From: Lytechinus variegatus
Lineage: Eukaryota > Echinodermata > Echinoidea > Temnopleuroida > Toxopneustidae
Assembly: GCF_018143015.1 (NCBI RefSeq)
Contig: NC_054743.1
Location: forward strand, 40,876,922-40,940,921
Direction of reading: 5' to 3'
DNA: 64,000 nucleotides
Part shown: in pieces, positions 50,746 to 59,817 of the stretch
Position numbering within the stretch: the stretch's first letter is position 1
Layout of the letters: each line of letters starts with the position of its first letter
The notes under the pieces: model-generated
Seen by the model: the letters and a program-made list of their open reading frames with translations, nothing else
What the model was told of the DNA's origin: nothing
Database searches by the model: none
Program-made: the position numbers and the translations under genes

Positions 50746-50800
50746 AGCCGAAGGGGGGGGGGCCAAGGCCCCCTCGGCCCCCCCATGGATCCGCGCCTGC

Positions 50801-50803
<3 letters not shown>

Positions 50804-50833
<30 letters not shown>
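50804..50833. repeat. (CA)n dinucleotide repeat
   Basis: About fourteen CA units immediately outside the right end of the 6.8-kb element, overlapping its target-site copy. Confidence 0.85.
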
Positions 50834-50836
<3 letters not shown>

Positions 50837-50876
50837 GCTCTACGAGAGAATATGAGATGTTCAGTTTTACAATATA

Positions 50877-52106
50877 GAGTGCGTCCCGCAAAGAAAAAAA
50901 AACGAGATTTATCGATGATTATCATTTCGTGATCATAAATACAATAGACAAATGACCTACCATTTTAAAGCTTAGTCGGAATCTCTTCTTCCATCTGAAA
51001 TTACTAAGATTATTCCTCATTCACGCATGAGTGTGCAAAAACAGTTTGAAGAAAGGATACCAAAGACTCATTTGGCGTATCTGAATTTCAAAAAGAAAAC
51101 CACATGCCTAAAAAGTTCAATATCTGCTCTTTTACTTTATACCTTAATCACATAAAATGTTCAAGAAGTAAAAAAGCTCTGTTTCCTCGAAACAATGCTT
51201 GTATTTCCATAATTTTATTAAATAAACTGTTTTCACCGGTTTCCCACAGAAGCTATCGCACGGTTGATCGTCAAGAAAACTCTCTTTATTTCCTTCCTTC
51301 TGCTTTTCTTAATTTGTCTCTGTATTGTTTTTTTGTTGTTGTTGTACTGTCTAATCGTTTTATGTCTCTTCTGTGTGTGTGTCTGTGTGGGGGGGGGGTG
51401 TTGACTCGAACCCTTTCCCATTTTTTTATTGTAAATTTCATTCAGTTTGATCAATGTTGAGCAATCAATTTTCTACATAACTATTGTATGATTTTGTGAA
51501 TTTATATTGGTTATAAGTGGTTAATTTTTGTTACTGAATTTATCCACTGTAAATGATTATGTTAATACCATGACTATTTGTACGATTATTTGTATAATAA
51601 ATAATTATTTGTCTTTTGTGAACAGTGTTTTTTTAATATTGAATTGTAATATTTTATAATGTACCGTACCATCACTTTTATTGTGAACTTAATAAATATT
51701 ATTTCAAAAAAAAAAAAAACGGAGTGTCGAGTGAGTCTGAACGCTGGTCTGTAAAACCTCTTCATTTCATGACATTATTGAAATTCAAGCCTTATTTCAA
51801 ATAACCAGAACTTTGTTATTTCTTGACCAACCATTTTCTATATTGAGGAATCATATCTAAGAGCAGATATTGATTTTTTTAAATGTGGTTTTCTTTTTGA
51901 AACCCAGATACAGCCCTACATGTGACTTTTTGGTATCCCCTCTACAAATTGTTTTTGCTCACTTATGCGTGAATGAGAAATAATCTCGTGAATGAGAAGT
52001 AATTTCAGATGAAAGATGAGATTCTAAGCTTTACAATGGTAGGTCATTTGTTTGTTTTATTTGTGATTAAGTTATGATAAATCATCGTTTTTCCTGGGAC
52101 GCACTG
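50877..52106. mobile_element. Tc1/mariner-like remnant with about 300-bp inverted repeats
   Basis: Ends GAGTGCGTCCCGCAAAG on the left and TCCTGGGACGCACTG on the right, with TA on both outer sides (50875-50876 and 52107-52108). The arms are complementary over about 220 bp and more weakly for another 80 bp. Shared text includes GACAAATGACCTACCATT, AAATTACTTCTCATTCACG and CAATATCTGCTCTT. No transposase frame is present. A retro-inserted segment (about 51183-51719) occupies the middle. Confidence 0.82.
51183..51719 (+). mobile_element. Poly(A)-ended retro-insertion
   Basis: The segment interrupts the inverted-repeat pairing of the mariner-like element and ends with AATAAA at 51691 followed 9 bases later by a 14-base A-run (51706-51719). 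That is the hallmark of a reverse-transcribed copy of a polyadenylated RNA. The body is AT-rich with no frame I recognise, so it is either a LINE 3' UTR or a retrocopy of an untranslated region. Confidence 0.6.
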
Positions 52107-52394
52107 TATTTGCCTGTTTAATGTTGAATGCAGCGTGAAAATCACAAGGCAGAATATTTTTACGTTACATACCCAACAATAAAATAATTTCCCCTTAAAC
52201 AAACTTCCATAATAATAGGAGCACCTGGCAACGTGGGTACGTGCATGCGCTATACAAATCCTGTATTATTTATTGTTATCATTATTTATAATTTCTTAAC
52301 CAGGAGGAGTTAATTTTTTTACATGAGCGTGTAGTTATACTCTCTGTGTGAATGATACAGACGCATTTTATATCATGATTCAATGAGCAACGCC

Positions 52395-52870
52395 ACGAGT
52401 TGCAAGTGTTGAGACAAAATTTGCGCGGTTCCGAAATTACGCAACATTTTTTAAGTAGGCCTACATATCAGACCCAAACTGCTCAAACATGATTTCGTCT
52501 ACCAAGTCAACGCAAATTGTCTTTTCAATCAAAATCATATCTGTATAATTATTTTTACTTTTGCTGGTTTATATGGATTTTATGCTGTTCACGGTCTCGA
52601 AAGAGTCCCTGACAAAGTTCAATAAACAAGTAGAGCGCCTCTGACAGTCTCACCTGCATTACACGATTCCATATAGCAGCAGTGCTGAAAACTACTTTAA
52701 AATAGATTTTCACAAAAAATATCATTCATATAATGTGCAAAACTACGTTCATTGAAATAAATGACATTTGACCTTGACCATGCGACCTACGACTTGTCAG
52801 TGATACTTAATTACCCCCATATCCATATTTTATAAACTATATCTATAAACTTTGAAAGTTATGACAGCAG
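52395..52870 (+). repeat. Left arm of a 4.4-kb inverted repeat
   Basis: Complementary to 56385-56815. Matching landmarks are GCGCGGTTCCGAAATTACGCAAC, GTCAACGCAAATTGT, GAGTCCCTGACAAAG, GCGCCTCTGACAGTCTCACC and CATATAGCAGCAGTGCTG. The inner part belongs to the DR1-bearing family of 21386-22130, here with a degenerate motif TGACATTTGACCTT. Confidence 0.75.
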
Positions 52871-52879
52871 TCTAATAAC

Positions 52880-54018
52880 TTCCTACAAAAATCCCTCACA
52901 AGAGAACAAAACAGCCCCAACCATGAATACCGATCGACACCCATGGCTTGCCAGTGTGTATATGCTATGAATGTGGTTTACTTTAAATTCTATCAAGATA
53001 ATTATGAAATATGGCGATTTCACCATTTTGTTGACATAGAAGGTGCTCTGTATTATGCAATTGTACTGTTCGTATTATGTATGTTCTTAACTTTGCATTT
53101 AATCAAAATGGATGTGTAATTATTATATTTAATACCTGATACGTATTATGATAAATGTGTTATTCATGTATTCATTGTATCTATTTATCACATTTTTTAT
53201 AGCAAGGCCCAAATGCAAATCAGACTTCTATTTTTTGTACCTATCTTATACGTCTCTTTAGTACAGCCAACACCTCATACATTTAAATAAAGCAGGCACC
53301 GTGCCAACTGGAAATTCCCCGCTCACGTTTCGTCACACCAACAAAAATGACTCACAACGACCGATATTTGAGCCATTGGAAATAACAGAATAGCAACGAT
53401 CGGTTTGGATAAGGTGTGGGTGATGAGACTCGTTTAGCAAGAGCGTTTTTCACTGCCATGTTTTCTCTCTCATTATGCTTACAATTTATTGTTTGGTTGA
53501 AAAAGCATTCTTATCCTGAATGACAAAAAAAACTTGTCTGGCTATTCACTTTACTCAGTAGGCATTTCTACAAATAATATGTGAAATATTGTAAGGGAAA
53601 ACTTCGAACCATTTAGCCTGCATCTCCAAAGCTTGTGACAACTCATTGCGACCACTCGGAAAGGCTTCAGCATCAAAGCATGACAAACGTAAGTAAATAT
53701 CCTCATCTCTAGTTCACCAATCTTATCCTTTGCGGGTTGTGGTTAATTGACTATACTTGATTGAAAACAAAATTATGATCATTGGAAAATAACTAAATAT
53801 CTAGACTTAAGTAGAAAACACTAATTTGTCATGAAACCTGTTTTGGAAACCCTTCAATGTCAAACTTGTTAGATCATCATTCTAACCATCATGATTAATT
53901 CTAGTATCTCGTCAAAGTATCAATACATTATATGATATCAAATTTAGCTCTCAATTCTCTCGAAAAGTCGATGCTATTTAGTATTTTTGTTAATACTTAC
54001 CCCCCCTCCCCGGCTGGC
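52880..54018. other. Intergenic, no gene recognised
   Basis: AT-rich sequence inside the 4.4-kb inverted repeat. The only splice-like signal I noticed is ACAAACGTAAGTAAA at about 53686-53700, which alone is not enough to call an exon. Confidence 0.45.
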
Positions 54019-54026
54019 TGCCCCAC

Positions 54027-55296
54027 TATAGTAGCGTAGCTACGGAAGGCACGTGCCCCCCCAGGTGCCCCCCCCCAGAAAAAATTGGCAGAGCAAAAAA
54101 AAAAGGGGAGAAAGAAGAAAGAAAAAAGGAAAAGAAGGAGAAAGAAAGAAGGAAAGAAGAAGAGGAAGAGGAGTGAATGAAATAATGTGAGGGGAAGACT
54201 TGCAAAAAAAAAATCTTTCATGTTACTTTAAACAAAAATTTGCTTGCGCTTCGCGCCAGAATTGCCTGTTCGATGAGATTCATATCTTGCTCAATAGGCT
54301 GATATGGAGCAAGTTTTGAAGTCAATATACAAAACATATATATTTTTTTTCATTTACAAATTCAAGTGCTATTCAAAATGTCCGTTTTATGGTCTACATA
54401 ATCAACATTTTAAGCTCACGATGCGTGGTGACATTGTTTGATTTGCCAAGATCATATTGTCTACGTGTATTCCATAATGTTCCATGAAACAAATGTATTC
54501 AGAATGCCCAGATTTTATGTCTAAATCTAAAACATGCGCGATAGCCTGCATGTTCTCAGTTATTCAAAATGTACTTGAATTATCCAGTTTCACATCAGAA
54601 TATCAATAATTGTCTGCTCACGCTTCAAGATCTCATTATTAATGATACCCAATTAACTAAATCCTATTTATAATTTACAAAATATGAATAGAGTGTCCTG
54701 CTTTTAGGTCTAAAATCTCAATTGTTTAGTTACATACCTATCCCATTTACTAATGCAAAAAGTGCTTAGAACAACCATTTTTAGGTCGGAATGTCAAAAT
54801 ATTTTGCTAGCGCTTCGCGCTCGCATTATTGAAATACATACCGTCTTCGTGGTTAACTGTAAGCAGTCCTTAACAGATACCTTTTCTATGATGCTAGAAC
54901 AGTTAATACAAATTTCTGCTCGTGCTTGGCGTTCGCAGTAACCATCTAGTTACATACGAATCTTTTTCAGGATCACACATAACATTGCCAAGAATAATAC
55001 ATTTTCAGGACAAAATGCATGAAATTTTTAAAAAATCTCTCGCGCTTCGCGCTCGCACTTTTTATAAGGCTTATAAGATTATTTCATGTTTATGTGTAAG
55101 AATAAAACTAAGAAGTGACTGATCGGGGAAAATATAGGTGAAGATACTTTCTGGCCCCGTTCCCTATCGGCGAAAGTCGGATCCGCCCTTGTGACTCATA
55201 CACACACATTGGAAAAAATGGCCGGTGCCCCCTCCCCCTGAAAAAGCAAGAACCCCTCTGTGCCCCCCTAGGAAAAAAATCCTAGCTACGCCACTG
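54027..55296. mobile_element. hAT-like element with target duplication
   Basis: Left end TAGTAGCGTAGCTACGG and right end CCTAGCTACGCCACTG, the CAGTGGCGTAGCTA type seen at 14675. The flank GCCCCAC occurs on both sides (54020-54026 and 55298-55304), with two extra bases at the left. G/C-runs lie next to both ends. Three intact GCTTCGC boxes (GCGAAGC inverted, at 54248, 54812 and 55044) lie in the interior, so the element sits in reverse relative to the one at 14675. A second end, GGCGAAAGTCGGATCCGCCC at about 55167, is nested inside. Confidence 0.75.
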
Positions 55297-55993
55297 CGCC
55301 CCACTGTTTATAACAAACCTAGAAACCGTCTGTATAGGTTCGATGATAGGGCGGCATCATTGTATTTTAGTCGGGGAGGGGGGAGGATGGCAAATCATGT
55401 AATGCTGATGTCATTTTTCTAAGTTGAGTAACAAGGGTAGGCCTATTATCAGCTCTTTAATTCTGTTTTATTACTTTTAGTGTGCTTTACCAGTGGCGAT
55501 CGTCCACCCATTTCAGTAATTATTATTATTATTTTTTTTTATTTATTACTATTAATTTATCATTTTTGGGGGGATACCCACTTGTTCTTTATATTAAGAA
55601 AAGAGACCTTATCTCGTATTTCAAGTAACAAAATGATATTTTTCAAAAAAATCAAGAGACCTGAAAAAAAGACTTACCGTAAGGTCACTCTAGAATATCA
55701 ATTTTAGTCTCTAGACTAGCTAGAGACTTGATTCTCATCGCGATGACACCGTGCAGTAGCCCGGCTTTTAAAGAGCTGCTGTTGATCCAAACAAACTGAA
55801 CATCAGTGCCATATAATGTCATTTAAGAGGGGAAAACTGAATTGTCAAGAAAATGACGAATGTATGAATATAAATATGTAAAAAAAACGAACATAATGCT
55901 TTTCATATGTTTGACACTGGAGGCTTTCCATAGTGGTAATCATTCAAGTCAAACTCTTTGTAAGGCGGGGTCCTGATCTACCAGATCAAAATG

Positions 55994-56390
55994 TTAAAGG
56001 GAAATTCATATAGTAAAATGCATAGAGCAAAATGCTGAAAATTTGATCAAAATCGGATAACAAAGTTATCGTGGTTATTGAAGTTTACAGTTTTGCATTA
56101 TTCCGGTAAAACAGTTCCAGGCATGTCTTCATGAATATTAATTAGGCAGGTGGGCTGATGATGTGATATCCCTACTTGATCTCTTTTTTAATTACATGAA
56201 ATTACGTTTATTCAAAATTTTTCTTCCAAGAACTAAAACATTTGGATTAACGACTGATTAAGTGCATTAGTTATTTATTGGTGCAACTTATTTCATCATA
56301 ATGGAGACACATCATTTACACATTTATGAAAAACGAAACAATTGTGATTTAATGCAATAACATAGTAAAAGGGAAGTTTTGAAATGTCAT
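55994..56390. mobile_element. Truncated MITE, TTAAAGGG family
   Basis: The left end TTAAAGGGAAATTCATATAG and the interior (GAAAATTTGATCAAAATCGG, CATGAATATTAATTAGG, GGTGGGCTGATGATGTG) match 42147-42723. The right inverted end is missing where the right arm of the 4.4-kb inverted repeat begins. Confidence 0.65.
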
Positions 56391-56815
56391 ATTTGAGAAA
56401 GTATAAGGACCTAGTTCATGAAACTTAGCCAAAAGGGTAATCAAATATTACCAAACATCCTGCTTGAGTTTCAGGTCATATGACTAAGGTCAAAGGTAAT
56501 TCATATTAATATATTTATGAATGGTGTTTTTTGTGAATAATTATCTTATAGTAGTTTTGAAAATCAGTACTGCTGCTATATTGAATCGCGTAATGCAGGT
56601 GAGACTGCCAGAGGCGCCTTACTTGTTTATAGCACTTTGTCAGGGACTTTTTTGAGAACATAAACAGCTTTATACATCTAAGATTTTGGTTGAAAACACA
56701 ATTTGCATTGACTTTGTAGAGGAAATAACGGTTTTGAGCAATTTTTGGTCAGACATGCATGCACTTATATGTTGCGCAATTTCGGAACCGCGTACCCGGG
56801 CGTCGCAAGACTTGA
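56385..56815 (-). repeat. Right arm of a 4.4-kb inverted repeat
   Basis: Complementary to 52395-52870: CAGTACTGCTGCTATATTGA, ATGCAGGTGAGACTGCC, GCGCAATTTCGGAACCGCG. It contains a degenerate DR1-like AAGGTCAAAGGTAA near 56490. Confidence 0.75.
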
Positions 56816-57324
56816 AAGCAGAAAGTTAAAACTAAAAAAAAAACGCGCGTCAAATATATTGCACGAAATGTTGAGGGGGGGGGGGGTCCGAGGCCACAAT
56901 CCTTTATGGGATACTTTGCGATTTTGTATTTGCTGTGCTGGCGTAGCTTTTCAACCATTTACATGTACATGTATCGAAATGACATAGAGATTTGCGTGAC
57001 GTAGCAGACACAGCTAAATACGAGGTAGGGAGAGAAATCACAAAATATGAATCTAGAGCCACATGCCCCGAACATTGAAGCACCAAACATTGCTTGTAAT
57101 GTCTTTTTCAAGTATGCGTTATCGCAATAAAAAAAAGGAAATAGCGAACTTCTCTAACACAACTCCGCTTAAATAAGATGGTGTTATAGAATAACATAGC
57201 CGCTGCAGTGGCGCAAGCCCGGGGGGGGGGGGGCACTCGACCAAAAAAGTGGTAGGGGTGTGCCGCGGGCGAGACAAGAACGGGGGCCTTGGAGAGGGCT
57301 TATTGTAAAAAGGAGGGTTCTCGG

Positions 57325-58201
57325 CAGGGGCGTCGATCCATTTTTCAGATTGGGGGGGCAAAATCATTAATGTTCCAAAGGCGCTCGATCGTACAAAACA
57401 CCCACCCACACACCACACACACACATATCTATAAATATACATATATATATGACTCATGAGACCCAGACACGTATCTCACAAACAAATTAATGCGAGTGCG
57501 AAGCGCGAGCTGATTTTTTTTTTTTAGTATACTGACAGGAAAAGCGTGCCTGTTTAGGACTGTTTGTAGTAACTCATGAGGAGGATACATATCTCACTAC
57601 ACAGATAGTACGAGTGCCGAGAGTGAGCTGAAATTTCCTTATATTCTGACCTGAAAACTTGATATTCTAAGCATTTTTGGTACCAATGATAACATTTGTA
57701 TCTAAAAGAACAATAGATGCGAGCGCGAAGCGCGAGCTGAAAATTTTGATAGTTCGATCTGAAAAAATGACAGTTTAGTGGACGTTTTTGATGAAGAACA
57801 AGATATATATCCAAGAAAAGATGATTGCAAATCGAAGCAGGAGTACTTTCGAGGCTTAGAACTGAAAGTGGGACATTTACATTCACCTATTTAATCATGA
57901 AAAGTATGGGTTTTTGCTACAGAAATGATGCGAGCGCGAAGCGCGAGCTGAAAATTTGTATATTCCAATTTGAAAAGCGAACATTTTGAGCACAATTGAA
58001 ATAAAATAATTGAAAGAAATTGAAAAGCACGATTTTAAATAAAGAACGAGTTGTGTATCACCATCTCGCTTGCTGAACATTACAATCTTGTTTTTTTAAT
58101 GCATATCCGGAATTATTGGGGGGGCAAAATGATATGTTTGCCCCAATATTTTCATTGGTGGGGCGATCGCCCCTCCTGCCCCCCCAGGATCGACGCCTCT
58201 G
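57325..58201. mobile_element. Nested hAT-like element with perfect 8-bp target duplication
   Basis: The ends are CAGGGGCGTCGATCC on the left and GGATCGACGCCTCTG on the right. The perfect 8-bp direct repeat GTTCTCGG lies at 57317-57324 and 58202-58209. G/C-runs sit next to both ends. Three intact GCGAAGC boxes are present at 57498, 57725 and 57936, and a degenerate one near 57618. It is inserted in sequence that itself begins CAGTGGCGCAAGCCCGGGGG (57208), probably an older element of the same style. Confidence 0.9.
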
Positions 58202-58444
58202 GTTCTCGGAACGGGCTTCGGAACCACAATTTTGTGAAAACGGGGGTCCTTGGAACGGATCGCCAGCGTAAGAGTACGTGCGTATATGCACCCCTATGGA
58301 AAACGGGCATGCGTGCATGAAGCAGTTAGCGCGGCCTCCGCCGGGTGCGCTAGCGCAGAGACGATGGTCGGACAACGCTCGGTGGCCGCTTTTCACCGAA
58401 ATTGTAGCAGATCAATGCGACCGGAACGGCGTAATGAAAAATAT

Positions 58445-58645
58445 GCGAAGCTTTGGAGCGGATTTCTTTCTTCTTTTTCTCGATAACAACAAAATGCTAT
58501 GCCTTGGAGCGGCTTACTTTGTTTTTTTTCTCAATAAGACAAAAATGCTATGCCTTGGAACGGAAATGTTGGAGCGGCTTTCTTTGGGTTTTTTTTTCTC
58601 AAAAAGACAAAAAATGCTATGCCTTGGAACGGAAATGTTGGTGTA
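58445..58645. repeat. Minisatellite, ATGCTATGCCTTGGARCGG
   Basis: Three or more units of about 60-75 bp, each with ATGCTATGCCTTGGARCGG, a T-run, CTCAATAAGACAAAAA or similar. The short frames along it simply follow the repeat. Confidence 0.75.
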
Positions 58646-58649
58646 AAAA

Positions 58650-59815
58650 TGGGGGTCCCCTCCGCGGCACATACCCACTAAGCATTATATACTGAGTGCC
58701 GCCCCCACCCCCGGGGGCGCAAGAGACATGCTAGTACCAGCTGTCGAGGCGAAAGAATATGAGTGATCTAAATGAAGGTATGGTCCCCGGCGGGTAGGCC
58801 TTGCAAATGCACGAAACCTGCAAACTTGAAATTTCACTTTCGCTTCGAATCAGGTCTGTGACAATACATTTTTCTCTTTCATTCATTTGACTCATCAAAT
58901 TCCTGTGAACTAGCAATCTTAAATACTGGATCATTCTGAGATATTGAATAAACAAATATTTTTATTCATTTCAGAACGGAAACGAACCAATCAGACAACG
59001 CTTGCTAAATGCGAAGACTTTAATTCGCTCCAGAACACCATGATATGTATTGATGATATTTTGGATACTACGCAGCTCTTGATTTTTCATGTTGTGAAGA
59101 AAGGTGATTATCATTTGGACACGATAGTAATAACTAAAACCTAGACTTTCATTTTAAATTCAACAAATATATCACATTTTGAAAATAAAGCGAACTACAT
59201 GTAATGTTGGGTTCCATGTGGAAAAAATGGATTATTTAAACAATAACTTCAATTGAACTTACACCGCGCTTTTCATGAGATCCATATCAAAGCGCATTAC
59301 AAAGCATACAATGTACAAACAAAAACGAACCAGAAATTATATAACCACAGGTAAAATATTAAATAACTTTAGATAGAGCTACGTTGAGTATGCTTTTATC
59401 GCAAGGTATTTGATCTGAAAATGTATAGGGATAGAAAGAATGGAAAATGGAAGGGAATTGTACAGGCGTGGGGCATAGCTTGAAAAGGACATATCTTAGG
59501 TTATTCATCCCTTAACAATTATATTGCCCTCTTCTTTCAGGTACCCTGTTCTCAGGATTCAGCCTAAGGTTTGTCATCCTCTTCGAAATGGGTAATATCA
59601 TCTTATTCAAAGTCCAAATAGTCAGGTGACCACGTTCGTGTCCCCCCAACATCCCAGATATTCTCAACGGTACTAAAATATCTGGATGCTGTGATCATCT
59701 TGAACTTTGACCGTTGAACCTCTGTTAAGTCCGCAAATAGAATTTAAAAATCCCCGTCGTTATAATTCGTTACGTCATTTCAGCTTTATCCATCACTATT
59801 CTATGAAATAAATTA
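58650..59815. other. Upstream flank of the TRIM-like gene
   Basis: The promoter or 5' UTR of the TRIM-like gene should lie here. A short inverted pair GCGCTTTTCATG/CAAAGCGC at about 59264-59294 resembles a SINE 3' part. No core promoter motif is convincing. Confidence 0.4.
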
Positions 59816-59817
59816 CG

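Larger units (their letters stand above)
43999..50799. mobile_element. 6.8-kb hAT-like non-autonomous element carrying satellite arrays
   Basis: The ends are CAGGCGCGGATCCA on the left and its exact complement TGGATCCGCGCCTG on the right. Identical 8-bp sequences CCCCACAC flank them at 43991-43998 and 50800-50807. This is the hAT signature, with the caution that the flank is low-complexity. Next to each end is a G- or C-run. The interior, in order: a second element end (CAGGGGCAGATCCAG at 44157), a box array (about 44420-47725) interrupted by a LINE fragment, a short palindromic repeat (about 48010-48215), a 27-bp-monomer array (48430-49870) and a polypyrimidine tract (49871-50745). No transposase frame is present. 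It may be a composite built by nested insertion and tandem growth rather than a single mobile unit. Confidence 0.72.

Noticed and set aside
49671-50932. Five or more overlapping open frames of about 350 codons on both strands (Ser/Phe/Pro-rich and Lys/Arg/Glu/Gly-rich)
   Set aside because: They lie on a polypyrimidine tract where stop codons cannot readily occur; composition explains all of them.
53580-53700. A possible 5' exon ending in ACAAAC before GTAAGTAAA
   Set aside because: A good donor alone is weak evidence; there is no frame, no matching partner exon and no transcript support.
57208-58720. An outer hAT-like element from CAGTGGCGCAAGCCC to GGGGGCGCAAGAG
   Set aside because: The right-hand text is in the same orientation as the left rather than inverted, so it cannot be a terminal inverted repeat.
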